Translations under genes and position numbers: made by a program
Origin: Dendrobium chrysotoxum
Lineage: Eukaryota; Streptophyta; Magnoliopsida; Asparagales; Orchidaceae
NCBI GenBank assembly: GCA_019925795.1
Contig: CM034314.1
Coordinates: 79,914,780 to 79,978,779, forward strand
DNA length: 64,000 nt
Direction: 5' to 3'
Notes under the pieces: generated by a model
Seen by the model: only the letters and a program-made list of their open reading frames with translations
Database searches by the model: none
What the model was told of the DNA's origin: nothing
In this document: piece after piece, positions 1 to 10,529 of the stretch
How positions within the stretch are numbered: the first letter of the stretch is position 1
How the letters are laid out: the number at the start of each line of letters is the position of its first letter

Positions 1-1200
1 TGTATTGCTCATGATTGATCTTATATAGTGCAATTCTTAGATCATTGTAGTTAAGTATTATTAATTCTTATAATGATATAATTAAGTGTTATATTAATTT
101 TTAGATCAATACAATTAAGTGTTAATAGTGATTTGTTTTATTTTATGCTGCGATGCTCATCATTGTGATGGTCAATTGGTTTCGATAAACTCCTAAAGAT
201 TTAAACTTTGTTAAACCTACTTGTTGTATGAGATTCCAATTCGAACAATGTTCACAAGGTTTGAGAAACATTCAAATAATGTTCAAATTTGATCAAATGC
301 TAGTTGAATTTAGCTTAGACAACGTTCAAACCTTGTTTGTGCTCAACTTTTATTCAAATAATATTCAAACATTTTTTAATCTAGTTTTAATCTTTTCAAA
401 CATACAATATAATTAAGTGTTCTCAATAGAATGCAATCACAATAACATAACATGAATTTGACATGGCAGAGTGCCATCACGACAACTATAAAATATAATT
501 ATAATATGATTCACAAAAGATTCAAACAAGGATAAGGTTAAAAAATGTTCATAACATAGAAGACAACTTTAACACATATATAATCTACTACACATGAAGC
601 TATGAACTACATTTATACACAAATATTTCAGTATCAAGAATCCATAAAAGCACTTGCAAAATGAAATAACTTTAATTGCATGATCTTAACCCTATTAAAG
701 AGGTTCACAGACATTTAAAAACTGAATATCCACAACATCATAGAATAATTAATGATATATAAAATTAAATTTCTTAAACGTTAACAAATATATCAAAATT
801 TAGTTCACATTCACATACAAGAGATTTAATGCATAAAATATCCCAAAATACTATAAAATTTTGATGGATAACTTTACACAGTTGTATGAATATCTTTTTA
901 ATATAATAGTGTTTTATGCTTCATATTAAATTAAAAATAAAATGCATACAATTATGTGAAGTTGATGAGTTAGGACCCTAGATAATACGAAAAAAATAAG
1001 ACAAATTTATTTGAATCGTGTTTCAAACATTTGCTCTAGAATAAATGTTAAACAATAGTATTAACTTAGTTCAAACAAGCTTTGAACAAGGTTCAAATAT
1101 TTATTAAATAAGATTGAACCTTGTTCAAATCATATTCAAATCAAGTTTGAACCTTATTCAAATAGTTCTGAATGTCAACTACTTTAATAGTTCCTAGATA
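1..1200. repeat. TTCAA/TTGAA-rich segment (unit A part)
   Basis: No gene is visible. The stretches 235-400 and 1020-1165 are crowded with short inverted words such as TTCAAACAAG, TTGAACAAGG and TTGAACCTTG. The same word clusters occur at 24300-24530 and 25215-25460, and in the unit B counterparts 25800-25990 and 33340-33490. Dense subterminal motifs of this kind are typical of non-autonomous DNA transposons, but I found no convincing terminal inverted repeat or target duplication. The class is therefore open. Confidence 0.4.
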
Positions 1201-1972
1201 TATTTTTATTTGAAACTTTATGGCACTTGAAGGGTTGATTTCTTTAATATGAAAGAATAAGGACCTTCATAAAAGTTTTTGTATATTAACTAAGTAACAA
1301 TGATTGTTTTATGGTATATTAATATATGATTAGAAAGTTAAGAATTTTTAATATGGAATGGTTCTAATAGGTAGACAACATGAATTAGGGTTCTATGAAA
1401 GGGATATATATGACTTTATTTTTATTAGGTTTGAAGTGAGTTAATACTTTGAAAAGATGATGAGGATGTATGAGAGTAAAGTACAAGAGATAAGGACATG
1501 TTAAAAGTTTAAAAATCTTAATTTGGTTGATTTGTAAATCAATCCAAAACTTTGGCAGTCCCAACTTTTAGTAAATATAAGTTCTTATGAGTGATCAAAG
1601 TTATTTTTCATTGAATCAACACAGATATAAGTAGCACATGAGATATTGTAGAAAACAAACTCAAAAACGAAAGAAATAAAAATCCTTGCATACAAATTCA
1701 TCCATGGGCTATAGTAAAACCCCCCACAAAACCTCTTTATATTTGAAAGTAAATCATATCATTCCAATCTAAGAGATTCAATTAAATACTTGATTAATCC
1801 TTAATTTGGGCTGATTTATATGGTTGCAAAATAAATTTTCTTTATTTAAATATTTTATTTAAATCTTAAATGGCCAGCCTCCTTTTTATTTAAAATAAAT
1901 AAAATAAAACAGAGTATCATCAATTATCTTGAGAGCAGCTTTTGATATTGACCTAGCGAGAGATAGTTGTAC
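1201..1972. other. AT-rich non-coding DNA
   Basis: No open frame, domain or repeat boundary can be supported here. The stretch is nearly identical to 33511-34289 in unit B, so it predates the duplication. Confidence 0.6.
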
Positions 1973-2105
1973 CACACAGCTCACCTTGGCTTGTTGGTTG
2001 AGAGCTTAGGCTTCCAACTAAAAGGTCTTTGGTTCGAGTCTTTGTGTATGCATTATATGTATGTGAGTTTACCTTCATTAACCTAAATGTCCAAAAAAAA
2101 AAAGA
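1973..2105 (+). mobile_element. tRNA-derived SINE (unit A)
   Basis: A pol III type promoter is visible: an A-box-like stretch at about 1986-2003 (TGGCTTGTTGGTTGAG) and a B box at 2031-2040 (GGTTCGAGTC). A short unrelated tail and an A-run at 2091-2103 follow. Flanking 12-base direct repeats differ at one base: AGATAGTTGTAC at 1961-1972 and AGATAGTAGTAC at 2106-2117. Promoter, A-tail and target duplication together make this a SINE. It is not a tRNA gene, because no cloverleaf continues after the B box. Confidence 0.8.
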
Positions 2106-2468
2106 AGATAGTAGTACTTGTCTTGCATCAACTTTCCACTTGTTTTCTTAAAAAGGAAGAGGGAAATCAAGCAAGATTAGCCCCAAAATAGCAGCTCATT
2201 GATCTCCATTCAATATACTTAGGTCAAATATCTCCTTCCTTGCATTGGCACTTGATCTATGTGGGGTAAACCCTAGGTTCCAAAGGGTGGGCCTATGCTC
2301 TTATAAGCATAATAATTTTGAGAAATTCTAGATCTTGCCAGACTTATTATTATCTCCATATATGTAAGCAATTTATGAAGGCCACAAGCTTCTTGAAACT
2401 TTACCCTATCAATTCATCCCATTTATTGCCTATATGGGTCACCCATGCTTGCTTCGAGTGTTAAAAAC

Positions 2469-2612
2469 GAGAAATTATTCTGTGCAGACGCTGAACATAA
2501 CTCTACATCCGGATGCTGTAGTACCGAGCTGCAGTACAGTAAAAGGGTGATGTGGCAATTTTTTATTGGTCTCCGGACGATGTGCTGACGAGTCCACATA
2601 GAATAATTTTTT
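2469..2612. mobile_element. MULE-like MITE with 9-bp target duplication (unit A)
   Basis: A 144-base element bounded by imperfect inverted ends: AAATTATTCTGTG on the left, and on the right the reverse complement of AAATTATTCTATG. It is flanked by a perfect 9-base direct repeat, GTTAAAAAC, at 2460-2468 and 2613-2621. Nine-base target duplications are characteristic of Mutator-like elements. The interior has further short palindromes around CTGCAGTAC and no coding capacity. The core word CTGACGAG resembles part of a hammerhead ribozyme, but the rest of that fold is absent. Confidence 0.72.
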
Positions 2613-3229
2613 GTTAAAAACAAACTCTCTCTCTGAATTTTTATTAGGCATTGAAGCTTTCAAAGGAAGATAGTGCAGTCTTCAAGAACATATTTTATCA
2701 AGCACTGTGATCAGTATTCCGATTAATTAATATATTCAGATGATTATATGAGGCAACTTTTACATTTCCATGAGCTTTTCATCATTTATACATTACTGAG
2801 GTTCACGAAAGCAGAAAGCTAAGCAGAAAAATCAGTCGCCTGCCATATCAATCCAAGTTTCACTTCACTAAACAATCACCCAGCAATTTCCTTTTTGTGA
2901 CAATATAGAACTTCTCATTCCAGTTACACAGTTGAAGCACATCAAGTAAAAAAGATACAGATATGTTGCCCGAAGCGAATTGGGAACATTAAAGAAGATA
3001 AGCAACTATATATTTATCAAACAAAACATGGCATCAACCACGTCATACTGAACAGGCTAGACATCCCCACAATCTTATCCTAGATGCAGGGAAAAGATAA
3101 AAGTCCTGATTGATGGCCATTAAGGACACTGAAACCAGTAGTAATGCTAGCTTCACAGATCATGTACAGATCAATCTTATGAAGATGTTAGATTTGGCCA
3201 AATGGAGCTCCTGCATTGTACTGAATATG

Positions 3230-4153
3230 TCATGAAGCACACTCTTTCGAAGAGCTTCGTGTGATCCTACGTCCTATGCCATGGTGCACAACCTTCCGGC
3301 GTTTGGAAGATTGCTGTCCAGATCCAGATATTTTGCTCCTTTTAGGCTGAATAACATCGTTGTCGTTGTCTAAAGAAATCACCTCAGTCAGCACCGAGTC
3401 ATGAAAAAGGGGATCGTCTTTAATAGCATCATTGCTTTGTTTGCTCATTTCCTTCACAACATGGTTCTCCTGATCATCAGAGACATCTTCAACTCTCCTC
3501 TTCTCTTGCTCCCCTCCGTCTAAATTGTCAGGCATGCAGCTGTCTTCTTCGACTTTGTTACTAGCACCAGTAGTTTGGTTCTTTTCTAGAAAATGCTCAG
3601 CTTTACCATTCTCAGTTACCGAAGTATCAGGTTTTTCACACTCTTCTTCATGTCTTGTTTCAGTATCATTTGCATAAGTTTCGAGACATTTTTCATCATT
3701 ATCACAATGATCATCTACAATTGTACAAATACCTGGAGGATCATCATGCCTCTTAACCTCCAACTTACAACCATCTATTTCCAGTGAATTTTTCACATAT
3801 TCTTTCAGATTCTCACCAGATGTACTAGGACTATCTGGCACAAAAGCACCATCATCGACAACTGGTGCAAGCTTTTGAGGTACATCTCTCTCATTCGAGA
3901 TAACAAGTTGGCCATTCGATCTTGTAGATAACTTATCTACAATTTCCTCCTGTACTTGCTCAGAGATAGAGGGCAATTCACAAGATCCCACATTCACACA
4001 ATATGACGCCAAACAGATCTGAGAAGTTGGGCTACCAACATGTGGTTGGCAACCATCATGGTCCTTGATCACAGCAACTAGATTCTCTGAAGACTCCTCA
4101 TTCCCCTCCCCAAGCAGATGCTCTGTTGTGCCAACTTTGGCATCCCCAGGTTC
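3230..4153 (-). CDS. C-terminal exon of an unidentified acidic, probably nuclear protein (unit A)
   Basis: An open frame of about 307 codons runs on the minus strand from a good acceptor (AAATCAG before GAACCTGGGG at 4153) to a stop at 3230. The frame remains open a few codons into the intron to an ATG at 4171, which I take as chance. The product is hydrophilic, rich in Asp, Glu, Ser and Asn, with no membrane segment. It ends in a basic block, SSKRRKVVHHGIGRRITRSS, that looks like a bipartite nuclear localisation signal. I do not recognise the family. Two smaller exons on the same strand at 10125-10529 could splice to it in phase (the upstream one ends and this one begins in phase 0), making this the last exon of a gene whose 5' part is lost or unrecognised. 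Comparison with unit B gives 9 amino-acid-changing and 3 silent base differences plus one codon indel, so purifying selection is not evident. Confidence 0.55.
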   Translation of the reverse strand, partial: EPGDAKVGTTEHLLGEGNEESSENLVAVIKDHDGCQPHVGSPTSQICLASYCVNVGSCELPSISEQVQEEIVDKLSTRSNGQLVISNERDVPQKLAPVVDDGAFVPDSPSTSGENLKEYVKNSLEIDGCKLEVKRHDDPPGICTIVDDHCDNDEKCLETYANDTETRHEEECEKPDTSVTENGKAEHFLEKNQTTGASNKVEEDSCMPDNLDGGEQEKRRVEDVSDDQENHVVKEMSKQSNDAIKDDPLFHDSVLTEVISLDNDNDVIQPKRSKISGSGQQSSKRRKVVHHGIGRRITRSSSKECAS

Positions 4154-4530
4154 CTGATTTACAAGCAGCATAAGAAATAAAAACAGGATGTGTGTATATC
4201 GAACAATAGAAAAAAAAATCTACATTATACTAACATTTCAGGTATTATAATTTCAAAAATACAGGGCTGCTTTACTTTTTCTTTTTAAACTTTAGAATCT
4301 AAGTAATAAAGCATTGATATGTGTAGAGTCATTTATCAAATTCTTTGGGTACACACAAATACTCGAGTTCTCAAGAAGGCTCATCCAATTTAAAACATTA
4401 AAATATAAAAAAAAATAATTCTGATACCATGCCAGAAATGTCAAATGTTGTTTCCTATTTAAACTATTTAAAGCACTTAAGATGAATATAAAAGATTTAA
4501 AATTTAGGTAGATTATATGGATATAATACA

Positions 4531-6560
4531 CTACAACAACATCAAGTCTTTATCCCACTACGTGGGGTCGGCTACATGAATCATTTTCTCCATTATGTCC
4601 TGTTAAGAGTCAATTTCTCATTTAAATCTAATAAAAAAAGATCATTTCTAATATTTTCTAACCAAGTCTTTTTAGGACTAACTTTACATTTCTTAACATA
4701 AGCAAAATCTAATACATCTACTCTCCTAATGGAGTCATCGGAAGACTGTTGTTTTACGTGACTAAACCATCAAAGGCGACTCTCTCTAATCTTATCTTCC
4801 ACTGGAGCTACTCCAACCTTTTCACATATATGCTCATTTCAGATCCTGTCTCTAAGAGTAAAGCCACTCATCCACCTGAGCATCCTCATCTCTGCAACAA
4901 TTAAGTTAATATTATGCTTCTCTTTTAATGGCCAACATTCTGCACCATAAAGCATTACAGGTCTCACCACCATCTTATAGAATTTTCCTTAAGTTTGGGG
5001 GGGACTTTGCTATCACACAACAAACCCAATACATTCCTCTACTTCAACCATCCAACTTGAATTCTATTAATAATATCCCCATCTATTTCACCATCACTCT
5101 AAACAATAAACACAAAATATCTAAAACATGTACGCTTATTAATGACTTGATCACCCAAAATCACAATCCCCCACTAGATCTATTACTACTAAAATTACAC
5201 TCCATATATGTGGTTCTAGATCTACTCAAACGAAAACCTTTAGACTATAAGGTTGACCTCCATAATTCAAATTTACCTTCAACTCCATCTCTAGTCTTAT
5301 CAACAAGAAGAATATCAATAAACAAAAAGCATACACTAAGGTACAACTTCTTGCAAATGTCTAGTACAAACATCCATGAATAAAGCAAATATATATGGGC
5401 TAAAGGTCGATCCTTGATGTAACCCAACTGAAATAGAAAAATACTTGATAAAACCACCTTGTGTTTGAACACAAGTAACAACTCTTGCATATATATTCTT
5501 AATGACTTGAATATAAGCATTATTAACACCTTTCTTCTATAAAACTCTCAATAGCACTCCTCTTGGAACTTTATCATATGCTTTCTCCAAATCAATAAAT
5601 ATCATAGGTAGATACTCCTTATTCTCTTTATACTGCTCCATCAAACCTCTCAATAAATGTATAGCTTCTATAATAGGCCCGCCCAGCATGAATCAAAATT
5701 GATTTTGAGAAATATTAGCATCCCGTCGTAACCCATGCACCATAATTCTGTTCCGTAGTTTTAAAGTATGACACATTAACTTAATTCCTCTATAATTCAC
5801 ACAATCTTATGCATCACCCTTACTCTTAAAAATAGAAATCAACATACTCATTCTTCACTCATACGGCATCTTTTTAATCTTCAAACTAATATTAAAATAT
5901 TTAATAAGCCAAGAAATTCTTTCATCTCCTAAGCATTTCCACACCTTTATTGGAATATCATCAGGTCCAACAGCTTTTCCACACTTCATTTTCTTAGAAG
6001 CCTCTCTAACTTCGGTTTTACTAATATGCCGATAAATACAAAAATCTTTATTTTCACTAAAGTCAATTATATTCTCACAATTTTCATTGAAAAGTTTTGC
6101 AAAACATCAATATCCTCTTTTAATAAAAAGACTTTTTGATATTAATCCTTAAGGCACTTCACTTGGACTAAATCCTTACACACACACACACACACATATC
6201 TTTTGCCCTCCTTAATATCTAATCTATTATATAAATTATTAAAAGCTAAAATCTTCATATCGCATATTACTTTCTTAGACTCCTTACGGCCCTCTTTATA
6301 TATTTTTCAATTATCCGAGTTTTTATATCTAAACTAATTTCTATACCTAAGCTTCTTATTTTTTATCTTTTTCTTGCACATTTTGATTCAACCACCAACT
6401 ATTTTTACTATTCGAAGCTTTTCCCTTTGATACTTCACGCACATCCTTTCTAACATTCTTAATATTACTAGCTACTCAAAATAACATACTCAAAATATTG
6501 AATTTAGTTTCAGATGTCAAATGGCAATTTCAATTTTTGTACTTAACATCTAGAATAATG
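4531..6560 (-). mobile_element. Degenerate RTE-clade LINE remnant (unit A)
   Basis: Read on the minus strand this matches the 57006-59340 LINE but is riddled with stops and frameshifts. The 3' end is clear at 4531: the (TTG)-type tail, complementary to CTACAACAACATC, preceded by the family's conserved GTAGCCGACCCCACGTAGTG block. Recognisable pieces of the RT thumb and C-terminal region lie at 4560-5530. Homology fades toward 6560 in the region that corresponds to the start of the full-domain copy's RT-proximal domain, so the element is 5'-truncated. A (CA)n run at 6179-6196 interrupts it. It lies in a putative intron of the minus-strand gene, in the same orientation. Confidence 0.8.
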
Positions 6561-7080
6561 CTGCATAGAATCATCTAGGTATTCAATATTTTGGGATGCA
6601 TACCAATCAATCTACTACTTCACAAATGGTCTTTAATATTAATATGATTAGTATGGTGACTGGGCTGGCAGGTCCATCCAGAGAAACAGCTTCAAGATTG
6701 TGCAATCTTAGCTGTTGACATTGTCAATGCTGATAGTAGGGTCTCCGGTGAATGTGTACAAAAAAAAGTCAACCTTTGTTTCTAATTTGGGAGGTTCATG
6801 ATTATAAAGAATACTTCTATTTTTAAGTTTCGCTCAAAATTATTCCAATTTTAAAATCCGAATAAACAGCTTCATTCCACGATGAAAAAGTTATGAAGAT
6901 CTCTAATTAATTGTCTTTTTTCTTTTCTTTCATTAATCTGGCTTTTAGTCCCTCAATCCCTAATTTTTTCACAGTTATATAGTAGGTTTGTATTGGCCTT
7001 GTTCATTGTTTTCTGGCAGAATCTTCTTAAAATACACTACTTCAATGTTGCAACAAATCTTTTCTACTGCAATTCTTTGA
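6561..7080. other. Non-coding AT-rich DNA
   Basis: No gene or bounded repeat is visible. The matching stretch in unit B is 38935-39454. Confidence 0.5.
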
Positions 7081-7560
7081 TGTGAGAACAATTCGGATTA
7101 CAACAAATCTATCTTGAAGGGGCCTATTGACGCGGACATCCGACGGTGGACATTAATCAAAGGAAGAGACGAAAATTGACGGCCAAAATCACTCCATTTT
7201 TATCTTAATTTATTAATTGTAATTTTGATTTTAATTATGCATTTTCCATTTTTACCCTTATTTAAGAGTCTTATTTTCTGTAAGCCCAAGGGGTAAAGTT
7301 TCCTTTTTAGTTTCTTTTATTTTAAAGCCTATATATAGAGACCATTGCTCTTATATTAGGATGATGGATTATTAATAAAAAAATTATTCTGCACTTTTGT
7401 TCTTTGGGGAGGAAGTTAGTGAGAATCCCTATGGAGGAAATTGTGGTTTCCACTAGCCGCAGGATGGGTTCGGGGTCGTGGCTTGAAGTCCCTTGGTGAA
7501 AGGGCATCACCCGTCACTTTTCGGAAGAGACCAAGGCTCACGGTTCTATCTTTTTTTTTT
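7081..7560 (+). repeat. LTR-like block with TATA box (unit A)
   Basis: The block opens with TGTGAGAACA and has a promoter-like TATATATA at 7330-7337 and an AATAAA at about 7372. This arrangement resembles a plant LTR with U3, a TATA box and a polyadenylation signal. The right boundary is uncertain, no target duplication was found, and no adjoining coding part is seen, so this is a tentative solo LTR or LTR relic. Confidence 0.35.
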
Positions 7561-8429
7561 CTTTGTTTTCCTAAACCGCCACCTCCTCAAGCCCTCCACC
7601 AAGGTGCTGATCCTCTCACCCCATCATCCTCCTTTGCCTCCAAACTTCAAATCACAAAATTAATGCTTTCCTTTTATGACATCTCTAAATTATGAAGGTT
7701 TTAATTTCAGATTTTCAATTATTTTAAATTGAATTTTCCTTCCTAAATTAAGATGATTTAATTTAGGAAAGCCCCTCAATCAAGCCCATTTGAATTTGAA
7801 TTTGAATTAGGAATATATTTGCTTTAAATCCTCCTTCCTAAATTAGCCCATTATTGATTTGGAAAGTATTCTAGAAATTTGAATTTCGAATTCTTTCCTA
7901 ATTAATATTTCATATTTTAGGAAGTTTCACAATTACCATAAATATGAAATTAATTCAGATTTAATTCCTCCAATCAACAATTAATGCAAGGATCCACATA
8001 TATCGAATGTGGACACCCTTTCCCTCCTTCCTTTGGCCGGCCCCTCTACCTCTCTCTCATCTAATTAATAGGCCCATTAATGCTCCCCCAATTAAGCCTT
8101 CAATTCCATCAATTACTTCCACCTCAATGGCTAAATTAATTTCAGCATTTTGAATTGTTTCCCTCCTAATTTCAAAATTCAAAACCTAAAAGAAAGACCC
8201 CCCTCCCTTCATTCTACATCACCTATACTCTTTTTCTTTCATAGAAGGGTCCCGTTTGCAATCAGATCAAAATCTAATCATGATTGAGACAGTGCAGGAA
8301 CTTTTTTATTTGGCAGGGCTTTTGTATAATAGACTCGCCCTCGTTGGTTAGTCATTCCTCTTCCAAGGATCCATCGGAGAGTACAAAGGCCAATCATGAT
8401 GGATGCCAGTGATTGGAGCTTTTAGCTTT
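7561..8429. other. AT-rich repeat-like DNA, no gene
   Basis: A pyrimidine-rich stretch is followed by many short near-repeats of AATTTAGGAA, TTTGAATTTG and CTTCCTAAATTA. Such texture is common in untranslated parts of old retroelements, but no boundary is visible. The unit B counterpart, 39931-40814, has an extra GAATTCGAATTC-like word near 40247. Confidence 0.4.
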
Positions 8430-8640
8430 CATAGCAACATTTCAAGGCTTAAAACTGCAGTTGGAGATAACTGAAGAAATAGAGCATGGGAATGACCTAC
8501 TAGGAAGTTCACTTCCCCAGGTGCGAATGCTCTTACCAGTGTAAAATTGCTCGTAGGGAGGCATACACACCTGTACATTATATTCCATAAGCCAAGATGA
8601 GAGAGGATACTCATCTAATTTCAAAGTTCAAAACCAAAGT
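8430..8640 (-). other. Exon-like stretch of unclear status (unit A)
   Basis: On the minus strand a short open stretch reads DEYPLSSWLMEYNVQ and ends at a CAG/GTGTGT donor-like site. A second, TTCTTCAG acceptor-like site lies further on. Composition resembles coding DNA and it lies between the 10.2-kb and 4.1-kb exons on the same strand, so it could be another exon or a relic of one. No family is recognised and the frame stops soon after. The unit B counterpart is at 40815-41025. Confidence 0.2.
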
Positions 8641-10124
8641 CTCAAAAACATAGGAATGATGGCAAAAGTGTGCTGATGTAAAATTTTTTAAAAATATATG
8701 GATGACTAAAATTTAACAAGATTTTATACCCCTTATTCATAGTTTTGTGTCCATATAAAACCAATAACAACTAGCTACTTAATATCTTGAACACTCAAAA
8801 AAATTGAATAAAATACAACATGTGTGAGAGGAGAAAGACTCCTTCCGTTTTGTAAGGATGATAGTCAAGCTCTCTCATTCACACACACTCTCTCTTATGT
8901 ATGAAGAGAGAGAGAGAACTTCTCCATTAAAGGGAAAGGGAATTCAAACTTCTATTTTTAGTATTAAGCACACCATCTTTAACAATGCTCAAACACAATA
9001 ACACTCATTTATGAGCATGTATTAAAAATGTCAACAAGAACCAACTATAGAAGCACACGTAAAATGTTTGCTTCTATCCACATATTTAATGAACCAAGTA
9101 TGTTCGAGTTCCTTTTCAATACAAGTTTATTTTTTGAGATAAGTATCAAAATGATTCCTTGACTCTTTATAAAGCATCAAAATGATACTAAATTATTTAA
9201 AAATCCCATTTTAGTCTCATGACTCATTAAATAGGGACCTAAATGATCCAAAGAAAGGACTAATTTGGCCCCAATTTAAAGAATCAAGGAGCCAAATTAA
9301 TACATTTATATAGTCAGAGATTATTTTGGTCCTTCAAAAAATTTTAGGGGACCAATTCGGTCCTTTTTTCTTTATTTCTTTCAATCCAAAACATACAAAT
9401 GTTAAATTAAGACCACTCATATTAATCATTATCAGAAAACTAATGTGATCTCAAATTTCACAGCACAAAACAACAATTTAGACATGCATCAATCCAATAA
9501 AATTAACACCCTAAAGTACTCAAATAAAATGAGACTTTAAGAGCATATACCTTTCATTAGTTAGGCAATTTTAATGATTATTCATCTGAAAGATAAAAAT
9601 ATTATTTTTGTTGAAGAATATTAAAAGCTGTTCAAAAGACTAAAATATAAAAAAGAACTCGTATGAGAGCCTGATGAATGCTTGGATCAAATACTAAATT
9701 GCAAGCAAAACACCTAAGCTTAAAACAATTATTATTGAACCCGCAATCCACTCAAAAGAAAGGAACATCCATGTGCTGATATACATATTTTGAATGCAAT
9801 TCCAATAGATATTAAAATGCTTCAACTTCCTACATGAAATGACAAATAAAAAACTGCATTTTTTTTTTCCAAAGGTACTGTAGATAAGCCAGCTTAGTCT
9901 AGATGCCAAAATTTCAATGATTACTTCGCATTTATAGCATGACCATTGACACAATGTCAATGAATTTTTTCTTTAAGAGACTCACGGATCTTCGCCATAT
10001 AAGTGAAGAATACCATTCTAATGAGGATACACAGGTTTGAATATTTGGTTCGTCTACAGGTAAAAGTTTAAATCATTGTGACAAAGAAGTGTTCGTGAAC
10101 TAAATGCTTTCAAATGATATTTAC
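8641..10124. other. Non-coding DNA with diverged repeat texture
   Basis: It holds short GA/CA simple repeats at 8870-8930. The stretch 9125-9375 contains alternating phrases around GGGACCAA and TTGGTCC, which look like a diverged inverted-repeat element without clear ends. No open frame is convincing. The unit B counterpart is 41026-42514. Confidence 0.4.
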
Positions 10125-10529
10125 CTCCGCAATGCATGTTGTAGGAGTAGATTCAAAACCAGCTATATGTTCAAAATTATCATCCAGAGTTGCACAAAGA
10201 GGAGTTGAAGCTGACCCTGGATCAAGCAATCCCCACCAGACAAGTTCCTCTTGTTTATTACAATGACTAAACAAAAGGAAAACGTGTGGTTGAAAGTTTG
10301 ATTAATTTTATACAAAAACAGAATTACCATTAACTACTTTTGATGGGCTGTCCTCTGCAGAAAGAAACTCCACACCTCGATCGACATCATCACCAGAGCA
10401 GGGGAAATCACCATTGCTACAAGTGGGAGTTAATTTTTGAGATGAATCTCTTAGAAGTTCATATAACAGCCCACGGATATGAAACCGTTTAAAAGAAGCC
10501 TCAGCAGGTGGAAACCAATCTGCACTAAG
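10125..10529 (-). CDS. Two internal exons of an unidentified gene (unit A)
   Basis: Minus-strand exon one spans 10529-10328. It follows an acceptor (TTTGCAG), encodes a segment beginning LSADWFPPAEASFKRFHIRG, and ends at the donor AATG/GTAATT in phase 1. Exon two, 10249-10125, can be joined in phase at AACAAG/AGGAAC. It encodes a segment beginning EELVWWGLLDPGSASTPL and ends at GCGGAG/GTAAAT in phase 0. The conserved splice signals and Trp-rich, protein-like composition support real exons. They lie on the same strand as the 3230-4153 exon about 6 kb downstream, with an old LINE in the intervening putative intron. I do not recognise the protein. Upstream exons were not found with confidence; a short protein-like stretch at about 10790-10880 on the same strand is a weak candidate. 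Confidence 0.45.

Noticed and set aside
1973..2060. tRNA gene
   Set aside because: A- and B-box sequences are present but no acceptor or T-arm cloverleaf forms; the A-tail and target repeats identify a SINE.
2575..2612. Hammerhead ribozyme suggested by GTGCTGACGAGTCC
   Set aside because: The second conserved core (GAAA after stem II) and a matching cleavage-site stem are missing on both strands; the word lies in a MITE's inverted end.
4928..5529. Frames of 94-151 codons as independent genes
   Set aside because: Both overlap the degenerate LINE; they are relics or antisense shadows of its RT.
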